From Hymenobacter lucidus (GTDB taxonomy: Bacteria > Bacteroidota > Bacteroidia > Cytophagales > Hymenobacteraceae), in the NCBI RefSeq assembly GCF_020447265.1, contig NZ_JAJADR010000002.1, forward strand, positions 682,001 through 746,000: a DNA stretch of 64,000 nt, given 5' to 3'. Within the stretch, counting starts at the first letter, position 1. The number at the start of each line of letters is the position of its first letter. The notes below the pieces were generated by a model that was not told the origin of the DNA, ran no database searches, and saw nothing but the letters and a program-made list of their open reading frames with translations. The position numbers and the translations under genes are program-made. Positions 1-7,042 of the stretch are shown here, one piece after another.

Positions 1-962
1 AGCTCTTGCGGCGCAATAGCTGAGGCATGAATAGGCCGCTGGTTGGGGTCGGCGTAGCGCTCGGCTTTCTGCAGCGTTTTGCCTGCCAGGCGCAGCAGCG
101 GCCCGGTGTCGGTGATACCGTCGAAGGTCCAGCGGTGCGGGCTTTGCTCCCGGGCGTTCAACTGCTCGGCCAGCACCTGCAGTGGCAGCCGCGGCAGCGT
201 GGGCCGCGACTCCAGATCAATCCAGGTGGTGTATTTATACTCCAGTTCGTAGCGTTGTTCGTCGTAGATACTCAGCACGATATCGAAACCGGCCGTGGGG
301 CCGAACAGAGCATAATACGGCAGCGGCTCGGGCGTACGGATTACCACCAAGCCGATTTCGGGGTAGCGCGTGAGCTGCGTAGCGGGGCTTTGCATGATGG
401 CCGCCGCCCCGCGCACCCGCTCGTATTCCAGCTCCCAGGCCGCCCGGCCACTTTCCGGATCAAGCAGCACGTCGGCGAAGCGGGGCAAAAACCACTCGAA
501 CTTCTCTACCGAGGCTTCGTCTTCGCGGCGGCGCAGCACCGGCGCACCGAAGGGCGGGTAGAACAGCTCCTTTTCTTTGGCGTTGAGCCAGCACACCAGT
601 TTCAGTGCGTGGTCGGCGGCCGGATTCGTCCAGTCCAGCTCCCGGAAGTCGCCGAGCAGGGCCGTGAGGCGCAGCAGCGGCTCGTGTTGCAGGGCCAGCT
701 CCGGGTGGAGCATACTCCAGACGCCCACGAAGCCGTCCACATCGAAATGATTGGCCGTTACGACCGTAGCTTCCAGGCCCGGCGTGGCCGGCGCGTGCAG
801 GGCCCGCAGCACCGAGCCGGCGCTGGTATCGTCGCGCAAGGGCAGCGGCGTGGGCGCCCCCCGCCAGTGGGCCAGCACCAGGGCCGCCGCGTTGGCCGTG
901 CTATCCACGACGATGGTGGGCTGCCGGCGCAACGCCTGAAACGGGACAAATCGGTACGACAT
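1..962 (-). CDS. DUF6687 family protein, 3' end beyond window
   Basis: My reverse-strand translation is open from an ATG at 962 to the window edge, about 320 codons, with no stop. It begins MSYRFVPFQALRRQPTIVVD and has an early TANHFDVDGFVGV segment (about residues 75-87). From memory this layout (IVVDSTAN, then a NHFDxDG motif) is the Bacteroidota DUF6687 family, whose function is not known to me. The NHFDVDG segment loosely recalls the metal-binding motif of DHH phosphoesterases, which is inference only. A TAnnTTTG box on the reverse strand at 1007-1014 lies about 45 bases upstream. The C-terminus is missing. Confidence 0.8.
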   Translation of the reverse strand, partial: MSYRFVPFQALRRQPTIVVDSTANAAALVLAHWRGAPTPLPLRDDTSAGSVLRALHAPATPGLEATVVTANHFDVDGFVGVWSMLHPELALQHEPLLRLTALLGDFRELDWTNPAADHALKLVCWLNAKEKELFYPPFGAPVLRRREDEASVEKFEWFLPRFADVLLDPESGRAAWELEYERVRGAAAIMQSPATQLTRYPEIGLVVIRTPEPLPYYALFGPTAGFDIVLSIYDEQRYELEYKYTTWIDLESRPTLPRLPLQVLAEQLNAREQSPHRWTFDGITDTGPLLRLAGKTLQKAERYADPNQRPIHASAIAPQE

Positions 963-1006
963 GGCAGAAATACGAACGGAAGCAATAGCGCGGGACCTTC
1001 AGCCGC

Positions 1007-1014
1007 CAAAGCTA
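1007..1014 (-). promoter_or_regulatory. -7 promoter box for DUF6687 gene
   Basis: Reads TAGCTTTG on the reverse strand, a full match to the Bacteroidota -7 consensus TAnnTTTG, 45 bases before the start codon. No clear -33 TTG was found. Confidence 0.45.
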
Positions 1015-1034
1015 GGCGGCCGGGCTCATAGCTC

Positions 1035-1364
1035 CTACTTTCGCCGCCGGTTCGAAATATGCTCCACCCGGCTGCGGCGCACCCAGTGCAGATATTTTTG
1101 CAGCTCAGGGGCCAGCTGCAGCGCCTCCACCGTGGCGTAGCGGCGGGCCAGCTCCCGGTTGGTAAGCAGCAGATGCACGGTGCTGTGGCAAGGCTGGCAA
1201 AGCGCTACCGTGGGCCCGTAGCGCCCTCCTTCTTCGCGCGGCACCAGATGATGCCGCGACACAGTGCTTACCTGCCGCTGGCACAGCTCACAGCGCGGCT
1301 CGGAACTGGCCGCAAGCCGGTGGGACTCCGGCCAGTTTATTTGCTTGGCAGATCGGCGAGACAT
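1035..1364 (-). CDS. HNH endonuclease family protein
   Basis: A 109-residue protein from ATG 1364. A 14-residue longer reading is possible but lacks family-like sequence. It shows a compact HNH/zinc arrangement: CELCQR, then SRHHLVPRE, then CQPCHSTVH, with paired CxxC/CxxC motifs expected to hold a structural zinc and HH/H as catalytic residues. Small stand-alone HNH proteins of this length are common in Bacteroidota and their targets are mostly unknown. It lies upstream of the DUF6687 gene on the same strand with about 70 bases between, so co-transcription is possible, although that gene has its own -7 box. No methyltransferase or phage gene is nearby to suggest restriction or packaging. Confidence 0.82.
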   Translation of the reverse strand: MSRRSAKQINWPESHRLAASSEPRCELCQRQVSTVSRHHLVPREEGGRYGPTVALCQPCHSTVHLLLTNRELARRYATVEALQLAPELQKYLHWVRRSRVEHISNRRRK

Positions 1365-1447
1365 AAATAAAAGAGGAGCAAGCGGTTGGGCTGCACCACT
1401 TGGCATAGTTTTTATAAATGGCTACCGACGAGAAATAAAAAAAGATG

Positions 1448-1479
1448 TTGCATCTGCATTCAATTTAATTCTATATTTG
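1448..1479 (+). promoter_or_regulatory. Bacteroidota promoter (-33 TTG, -7 TATATTTG)
   Basis: TTG at 1448-1450 is followed after 21 bases by TATATTTG at 1472-1479. This fits the TTG-N17-23-TAnnTTTG pattern. It sits in a conspicuously AT-rich intergenic stretch (about 1365-1629) upstream of the secreted protein at 1630 and implies a leader of about 140 bases. Confidence 0.6.
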
Positions 1480-1629
1480 GTTGCGGAGATGGAGTACGTA
1501 CACTGCCAGGCTACATTTTGGATGTTTTAACAACTTGTCAATGCTTGCTATTACGGGATGGGAAACCCTTAAAAATCCTATTTCTTCTCTCTTTTAATCT
1601 TGTCTTCCTAACCTTTTTACCTACACACC

Positions 1630-2076
1630 ATGAGTGACTTTACTCACAACACTTCACTGCGCCTCTCACATCTGCTCCGGGCAGCCGGCTTAGTGCTGGC
1701 CTTGTTGGTACTGACTCCAACAGCCTCCCATGCCCAGACCTGGCTGGTTTCAACCGACGCCTACATTAAGATGGGAGTCATGGACAAGTTTGGCCAGTTG
1801 GGCACCTACTCGGCCCGCTTCGTAGTCACCGACCAGAGCACCGGCAAGGCGTACGTTCTGGTTAAACAGATTGAAAAAGGCCAGAACGGTATCGACGTTA
1901 TTTTCCCGTCGGAGCCTTCCGACCCTGATTATTTCAAAACCGAGGCAGGCGAGGCCGCTAAGGGCACGCCCGGCCGCTACACCTGGGAATGCCAGGTAGC
2001 CGGCAAGAAAGTAGTAGGGGGCCGCTTCACGTTCCCCGAGGTAGGCAACGATATTACCCAGGTCGACCGGCGCTAG
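1630..2076 (+). CDS. Secreted hypothetical protein
   Basis: A 148-residue protein with a cleavable signal peptide: hydrophobic core LVLALLVLTP, likely cleavage after SHA near residue 35. The mature part of about 113 residues is soluble and probably beta-rich (YSARFVVTDQSTGKAYVLV and a GRYTWECQVAGKK strand pair). I do not recognise the family. It has its own promoter and a strong terminator, so it is probably a single-gene unit. Its AT-rich leader is unlike the neighbouring intergenic DNA. An extracytoplasmic location is well supported; the role is unknown. Confidence 0.75.
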   Translation: MSDFTHNTSLRLSHLLRAAGLVLALLVLTPTASHAQTWLVSTDAYIKMGVMDKFGQLGTYSARFVVTDQSTGKAYVLVKQIEKGQNGIDVIFPSEPSDPDYFKTEAGEAAKGTPGRYTWECQVAGKKVVGGRFTFPEVGNDITQVDRR

Positions 2077-2104
2077 CGCGGGAAGTTTTTGCACTCCGAA
2101 AAAG

Positions 2105-2136
2105 CCCGTTCCTGCGTCGCCAGGAGCGGGTTTTTT
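2105..2136 (+). terminator. Intrinsic terminator
   Basis: Ten-base arms CCCGTTCCTG and CAGGAGCGGG (one G-T pair) around a 6-base loop, followed by six T. It lies 28 bases after the secreted-protein stop codon. Confidence 0.8.
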
Positions 2137-2234
2137 CTGGTTTAGCTGATGCCTTAAACCAGCCGGGGCGCGTATATGAAACCGGCGGCCGTGCAGGCTG
2201 CCGTTGGAAGCTGACCACCTAATACCCAATAGCA

Positions 2235-2540
2235 ATGCCCAAGAAATCATTCAGTGAACTAATCAACAGCCCTGGAATGCCGGTTCTGGTCGACTTTTAT
2301 GCTGACTGGTGCGGGCCCTGCAAAACGATGGCCCCGATTCTGGAACAGGTGGCGGCCCAGCACCAGGGCAAACTCAAAATCATCAAGATTGACGTGGACC
2401 GCAACCCGGCCGTGGCCCAGCAGTTTCGGGTGCAGGGCATCCCCACGCTGATTCTGTTTCACAAAGGCCAACCGGTATGGCGGCAGTCGGGCGTGGTGCC
2501 CGCGCAGCAGCTGAGCCAGACGGTGCAATCTTACCTGTAG
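2235..2540 (+). CDS. trxA: Thioredoxin
   Basis: A 101-residue single-domain thioredoxin. The active site WCGPC occupies residues 25-29 in the usual FYADWCGPCK context. The cis-proline loop GIPTLILF and the closing GQPVWRQSGVVP segment are present. Length matches cytosolic thioredoxins and there is no signal peptide, so it should act as a general cytoplasmic dithiol reductant. It follows a terminator and precedes the TonB-receptor gene by about 200 bases, so it is probably transcribed alone. Confidence 0.93.
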   Translation: MPKKSFSELINSPGMPVLVDFYADWCGPCKTMAPILEQVAAQHQGKLKIIKIDVDRNPAVAQQFRVQGIPTLILFHKGQPVWRQSGVVPAQQLSQTVQSYL

Positions 2541-2714
2541 CAAGCAACCCTTGCCCCTGTTCCCGGCTCTATACAGGAGTATCCCGCTGGTAGGAGTACG
2601 CGGAAACAGGACCAAGCTGCTACCGGCGGCGGCCTGCTGTCGGTAGTACCCTCAGCAACAGGTAGTAGCCGTAAACTATCCGCAGGAATCCGGCGTTTGG
2701 CAAGCCAGGCTGAC

Positions 2715-2722
2715 TACCTTTG
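2715..2722 (+). promoter_or_regulatory. -7 promoter box for TonB receptor gene
   Basis: TACCTTTG fits TAnnTTTG and lies 25 bases before the chosen ATG at 2748. A TTTG at 2696-2699 is a possible -33 with slightly short spacing. This argues for the ATG at 2748 rather than the upstream TTG at 2697. Confidence 0.55.
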
Positions 2723-2747
2723 CGTTAGCCTGTCTCTATTTGCCCCA

Positions 2748-5090
2748 ATGCGTTTATACCTCTCCGCGCTTCAGTTTAGCCTTTTCGTATTCCTTAGTGC
2801 GTTGCCGCTGCTGGCCCATGCGCAACAGCGCTTTACTCTGAGTGGCGTCGTGCGCTCGGCGGCCGACCGTAGCGTGTTGCCGGGGGCCTCGGTGGCCGTG
2901 CCCGCACTCGGTACCGGCGTCACGGCCGATTCGGCGGGCTTTTATTCCCTGACCTTGCCGGCGGGCCGCCACCAGTTGGCTATTTCCTTTATCGGCTACC
3001 AGAGCCAGACGCGGGAGTTGAACCTCGTGAAGTCGCAGCGCCTTTCTTTTAGCCTGCCCGAAGCCAGCAACGAGCTGGGCGAGGTCGTGATTGAGGGCAC
3101 CGGCACGCTGGAACAGAAGCTCCAAACCACCCAAATGAGTGTAGAGCACCTCAACGCCCGCGACGCCAAGCTGCTGCCGGCGCTGTTTGGGGAAGTGGAC
3201 TTGTTGAAAACGCTGCAGCTTAAGCCTGGCGTGCAAAACGGTGGCGAAGGCACCAGCGGACTGTTTGTGCGCGGCGGCTCGGCCGACCAGAACTTGTTTC
3301 TGCTGGATGATGCCCTGGTGTATAACCCGTCCCACCTGTTTGGGCTGTTTTCGGTATTTAACTCCGACGCTATCCAGAGTGTGGACCTCTACAAGGGCGG
3401 GTTTCCGGCGCAGTACGGTGGCCGGCTTTCGTCGGTGGTGGATGTAAAGACCCGGGACGGTAATGCGCAGAAGTTCGGCGTGAGTGGCGGGCTGGGCCTT
3501 ATTTCGTCGCGCCTGACGGTGGAAGGCCCCATTGTAAAGGATAAAGGCTCGTTTGTGCTGTCGGGCCGGCGCACGTATTTCGACGTGTTTACCCGCCAGA
3601 TCAACAAGCTCAACGAGGATACGGAGGATTACAACCCCATTCCCGACTACTATTTCTACGATTTCAACGCCAAGGCCAACTACAAACTCGGCGAGAAAGA
3701 CCAGCTTTTCCTGACCGGTTACTACGGCCGTGACGTTTTCGGCTTCAACAGCACCGGGGGCTTCAACTTCGACTTTACCTGGGGCAACACTGTGGGCTCG
3801 TTGCGCTGGAGCCACGCCTTTTCGCCCAAGCTGTTTCTGAATACCACCGTTTCGACGACGCGCTACCAGTATCAGATTGCCAACAAACTCGACCAGTTCG
3901 GCTTCAGTCTGTCGTCGGAAATCCGCGACTACGCCGTGCGCTCCGACCTCGACTACCTGCTCAACGACAAGCACACCATCAAGCTCGGCGTGAGTGCCAC
4001 AAATCACCGCTTCAACGTGGGCCGCCTGTCGGCCAGCAGTACCGATGGCAGCCTGAATATCGGCTCCGAAACAGTGTATACCGGCCAGGAAGCCTCGGCC
4101 TACGCCTCCGACAACTTCAAGGTGAGTGATAAGCTGCAGTTCGACTACGGCCTGCGCCTCACCGGCTTCCAGAGCGGTACCGACCGGTTTGCGGCCCTCG
4201 AGCCCCGGGGCGCGCTGCGCTACTCACTCACACCTAAAACCTCGCTCAAGGCCAGCTACGCCATGATGTACCAGTATGTGCACCTGGTCAGCAATTCGGG
4301 GGCCTCGCTGCCCACCGACATCTGGTACCCGTCGCGCCTGAACGTGAAGCCCCAACGCTCCCAGCAGGTAGCAACTGGCGTGAGCTTCCTGCTGGGCCAG
4401 GGCAAATATCTGCTCACCAACGAGGTGTATTACAAATGGGCCCGCAACCAGGTAGATTTCCGCGACGGAGCCCAGCTGTTCGGCAATTCCGACCTCGACG
4501 CGGAGTTCCTCTTCGGCAAGGGCTGGGCCTACGGCAACGAGCTGTACCTGGAGAAGAAAGCGGGCCGCACCACGGGCTGGGTAGGTTATTCCCTGGCCTG
4601 GACCCAGCGGCAGTTTCCGGTGCAGCGCGGCAGCAGCGGCGTAAACAACGGCAAGGTATTTTACCCCACCTACGACCGGCGGCACAACATCACGGTGGTG
4701 GGGCTGCACCAGCTCAACACGCGCATCAACCTGACTGCCTCATTCGTCTTTACCTCCGGCGCGCCTACTACACTGCCCTCGGGCCGCTTTCTGCTCCAAG
4801 ACATTTTCGGCGACGATGTGGAAGCCGTGCCGATTTACCCCGACCGCAACACCTACCGCATGGCCTCCTACCACCGCATCGACCTGGGCATGGTGTACAA
4901 GCTGCGGCCCAAGCACGGCGAGTCGGACCTGACTTTCTCAGTGTATAACGCCTACAACCGGCGCAACCCCTACTTCATCTACTTCGAGCAGGTGCGTAAC
5001 AAGGAAACCGGTGACGTAACCAATTTCCGGGCGCGGCAGGTTTCTTTATTTCCGGTTATTCCCTCGGTGACGTATAACTTTAAGTTCTAA
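2748..5090 (+). CDS. TonB-dependent outer-membrane receptor
   Basis: A 780-residue outer-membrane receptor. Order of parts: signal peptide (about 1-25, ending LLAHAQ); a carboxypeptidase-regulatory-like beta domain (about 28-105, with GVVRSAADRSVLPGASV and a GFYSLTLPAG turn); a plug domain (about 115-230, with GLFVRGGSADQNLFLLDDA and YKGGFPAQYGGRLSSVVDV); then a 22-strand-type barrel to the C-terminal YNFKF, the aromatic end typical of barrel assembly. It should import a ligand using TonB/ExbBD energy. The DUF4249 lipoprotein gene follows 32 bases later, a recurrent Cytophagales pairing. The ligand cannot be read from sequence; no SusD-like gene is present, so this is not a standard glycan Sus pair. 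Confidence 0.92.
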   Translation: MRLYLSALQFSLFVFLSALPLLAHAQQRFTLSGVVRSAADRSVLPGASVAVPALGTGVTADSAGFYSLTLPAGRHQLAISFIGYQSQTRELNLVKSQRLSFSLPEASNELGEVVIEGTGTLEQKLQTTQMSVEHLNARDAKLLPALFGEVDLLKTLQLKPGVQNGGEGTSGLFVRGGSADQNLFLLDDALVYNPSHLFGLFSVFNSDAIQSVDLYKGGFPAQYGGRLSSVVDVKTRDGNAQKFGVSGGLGLISSRLTVEGPIVKDKGSFVLSGRRTYFDVFTRQINKLNEDTEDYNPIPDYYFYDFNAKANYKLGEKDQLFLTGYYGRDVFGFNSTGGFNFDFTWGNTVGSLRWSHAFSPKLFLNTTVSTTRYQYQIANKLDQFGFSLSSEIRDYAVRSDLDYLLNDKHTIKLGVSATNHRFNVGRLSASSTDGSLNIGSETVYTGQEASAYASDNFKVSDKLQFDYGLRLTGFQSGTDRFAALEPRGALRYSLTPKTSLKASYAMMYQYVHLVSNSGASLPTDIWYPSRLNVKPQRSQQVATGVSFLLGQGKYLLTNEVYYKWARNQVDFRDGAQLFGNSDLDAEFLFGKGWAYGNELYLEKKAGRTTGWVGYSLAWTQRQFPVQRGSSGVNNGKVFYPTYDRRHNITVVGLHQLNTRINLTASFVFTSGAPTTLPSGRFLLQDIFGDDVEAVPIYPDRNTYRMASYHRIDLGMVYKLRPKHGESDLTFSVYNAYNRRNPYFIYFEQVRNKETGDVTNFRARQVSLFPVIPSVTYNFKF

Positions 5091-5122
5091 GCCTTTCCGG
5101 TGTTTTCGCGGGGCCTATATCT

Positions 5123-5980
5123 ATGACTTGCCTTCTTCCCTTGACGTATACTCTTCTTAAATCCCTGCGGTGCGGTGCCGTGGCGGGCCTGCTGTGCTTG
5201 ATTTTCACGGGCTGCAACCTGCAGAAAGACATTGATGTGGAGCTGCCCGCCGTGCCCTCACAGCTGGTAGTAGAGTGCTACCTGGAGCCCGGCCAGGTGC
5301 CCCGCCTCACGGTGAGCGAAACCGTGCCCTACCTGAGCAGCCCCACTCCTACTCTGCTCACCGACGTATCGGTGGTACTTACGCTGCCCTCGGGTCAGAA
5401 AGAAGCCTTCCGCTTTACGCCCGGCCTCGATACGCTGACCCAGAAATTCTTTACCCATAAAGGCAAAAATCCATTGGTGGCCAAACCCGGTGACACCTTC
5501 AAGCTTGACGTGCAGGACACTCAGGGCCGCCACGTAACGGGCACGGCCACTATGCCGGCTCTGGTTCCGATTGACTCCATCCGCTGGAAATTCAACGATA
5601 AGTCGACCGAGGAGCGGCGGGCCTACCTGCTGGTGAAATTCCAGGACCCGGCCGCCACCGCCGACTTCTACCGCCTTCAGATTCACAAGGACAGCATTTC
5701 GAAGGACCCCAACCGCGACTTCGAGCTCGATGACCGCCTCACTAACGGGCAGCTCATGACCCTGGGCACCAGCTACCGGTATTCCACCAACGATACGCTG
5801 CTGGTCACGCTCTACCACATCGACCAGCCCTACTACCGGTTTCTGCAGTCGGTGAATGATGCCCAGAACGCCAACGGCAACCCCTTCGCCCAGCCCGCCG
5901 CCGTGCGCTCCACCGTCGAGGGCGGTGTGGGCGTCTTCACGATTCTGAGCTATAACCGTAAGCAGGTTATTGTGCGGTGA
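5123..5980 (+). CDS. DUF4249 family lipoprotein
   Basis: A 285-residue lipoprotein. The signal peptide ends in a lipobox (LIFTGC, Cys about residue 31). The mature start QKDIDVELPAVPSQLVVECY and the following PRLTVSETVPYL region match the DUF4249 pattern as I remember it. The family is found almost only in Bacteroidota beside carboxypeptidase-regulatory TonB receptors, as here, and is thought to be a surface partner of the receptor; its biochemical role is not established. It is probably co-transcribed with the receptor. It is followed by a TTAGTTG/CAACTAA inverted repeat. Confidence 0.85.
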   Translation: MTCLLPLTYTLLKSLRCGAVAGLLCLIFTGCNLQKDIDVELPAVPSQLVVECYLEPGQVPRLTVSETVPYLSSPTPTLLTDVSVVLTLPSGQKEAFRFTPGLDTLTQKFFTHKGKNPLVAKPGDTFKLDVQDTQGRHVTGTATMPALVPIDSIRWKFNDKSTEERRAYLLVKFQDPAATADFYRLQIHKDSISKDPNRDFELDDRLTNGQLMTLGTSYRYSTNDTLLVTLYHIDQPYYRFLQSVNDAQNANGNPFAQPAAVRSTVEGGVGVFTILSYNRKQVIVR

Positions 5981-6081
5981 TAGTTGTTTGTTATCAGTTG
6001 TTAATTGTCAGTTGTCAGTGCGGTGCTTAATCCTACTAACAACCGACAACTAACAACTAACAACTAACAACTAACAACTAA
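5981..6081. repeat. TTAGTTG/CAACTAA inverted simple repeat, copy 1
   Basis: The left part (5981-6019) is made of TTGTTA/CAGTTGTC-like units. The right part (about 6035-6081) is tandem AACTAACA units in the opposite sense, so RNA from either strand could fold. It lies between the convergent DUF4249 gene and purine nucleoside phosphorylase gene. Related copies are near 18081-18266 and 58197-58292. Confidence 0.7.
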
Positions 6082-6083
6082 AC

Positions 6084-6902
6084 CTATTGCCGCTCCAGCA
6101 CCGCTTTGAGCAAAGCCGTGAGGCGGGGCTCAGCTTCGGCCGCTACCCGCAGAATATCAGCAATGGCGACGCGCTTGAGCTTACCGGGCGAGCATAAATC
6201 GGTGATGACGGAAATGGCCAGCACCGGCAGGCCCGCATGTACGGCGGCAATAACCTCGGGCACGGTGCTCATGCCCACCGCGTCGGCCCCGATAGTGCGC
6301 AGGTAGCGGTATTCGGCGGGCGTTTCGAGCATGGGGCCGGGCAGGCTGGCGTACACGCCGCGCCGCACTTTGTGGGCAAAGCCCAGAGCCTGGGCCGCGT
6401 CCTGGGCCTGGGTAAGCAGGGCGTGGTCGTAGGGCTCCAGCATATCGGGAAAGCGCGGGCCCAATTCGTCGAGGTTGCGGCCCACCAGCGGGTTGGTCGG
6501 CTGCAGGTTGATGTGGTCCTCAATCAGCATCAGGTCGCCGTAGTCGTAGTCGGGGTTCAGGCCGCCGCTGGCATTGCTCACAAACAGCTTCTGAATGCCC
6601 AGCAGCTTCATTACGCGCACCGGAAACACCACCTGCGGCATGCTGTAGCCCTCGTAATAGTGAAAGCGCCCCTGCATAACGAGCACCCGGCGGCCGGCCA
6701 GCGTACCGGCCAGCAAATTGCCCGAGTGGCTTTCGACCGTGGAAACCGGGAAGTGCGGAATATCGGCGTAGGGCAGCGTGAAGGCAATATCGATATCGTG
6801 GACCAGGGCGCCCAGGCCGGTGCCGAGGATGATACCAAATTCGGGCTGAAAGTCGCCGATGCGTTGACGAACATGGGCGGCGGCTTCTTGGAGTTGTTGC
6901 AT
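6084..6902 (-). CDS. Purine-nucleoside phosphorylase (trimeric class)
   Basis: A 272-residue protein from ATG 6902. The longer reading from a TTG at 6980 would start inside a palindrome and is less likely. Family features: GIILGTGLGALVHDI near the N-terminus, HSGNLLAGTLAGRRVLVMQGR, FVSNASGGLNPDYDYGDLM, YASLPGPMLETPAEYR, and GMSTVPEVIAAVHAGLPV followed by ISVITDLC. These are the phosphate- and purine-binding segments of the PNP/MTAP type. It should split inosine/guanosine with phosphate in purine salvage. A TACCTTGC sequence on the reverse strand (6922-6929) may be its -7 box. Confidence 0.93.
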   Translation of the reverse strand: MQQLQEAAAHVRQRIGDFQPEFGIILGTGLGALVHDIDIAFTLPYADIPHFPVSTVESHSGNLLAGTLAGRRVLVMQGRFHYYEGYSMPQVVFPVRVMKLLGIQKLFVSNASGGLNPDYDYGDLMLIEDHINLQPTNPLVGRNLDELGPRFPDMLEPYDHALLTQAQDAAQALGFAHKVRRGVYASLPGPMLETPAEYRYLRTIGADAVGMSTVPEVIAAVHAGLPVLAISVITDLCSPGKLKRVAIADILRVAAEAEPRLTALLKAVLERQ

Positions 6903-6969
6903 GCAGGTGTTGTTAGGGCCGCAAGGTAGTGCTTGCGCCAGGAGTTTGTAATGAGCGGGGTTGACTTGG

Positions 6970-7025
6970 GGTTCAAACAATTCTGGCCAAACAATTTAAA
7001 TTGTTTGGCCAGAATTGTTTGAACC
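6970..7025. repeat. 56-bp perfect palindrome (copy A)
   Basis: I paired it base by base: 28 bases on each side of the axis between 6997 and 6998 are fully complementary, with no loop. It contains ACAATTTAAATTGT at the centre and CAAACAATTCTG toward each end. It begins 17 bases after the sppA stop codon (reverse strand) and upstream of the PNP gene. A related 70-bp palindrome is at 36871-36940. Confidence 0.95.
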
Positions 7026-7042
7026 GTCCGAAGTCGGAATAC

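Noticed and set aside
27-1031. Long plus-strand open frame of 334 codons at the left edge
   Set aside because: It is an antisense shadow of the DUF6687 gene: Gln/Arg/Gly/His-rich composition without domain features, while the reverse strand gives a coherent protein.
1264-1637. Short overlapping frames in the AT-rich stretch before 1630
   Set aside because: Composition is not protein-like and a good promoter occupies the region.
2754-4007. Reverse-strand 417-codon frame inside the TonB receptor gene
   Set aside because: It overlaps a fully supported receptor; its Val/His/Gln/Arg-rich wording is the usual mirror of high-GC coding DNA.
6970-7025. Palindrome as phage attachment site or insertion-sequence end
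   Set aside because: No integrase, transposase, target duplication or tRNA is nearby; the position after a stop codon and the second copy fit a hairpin better.
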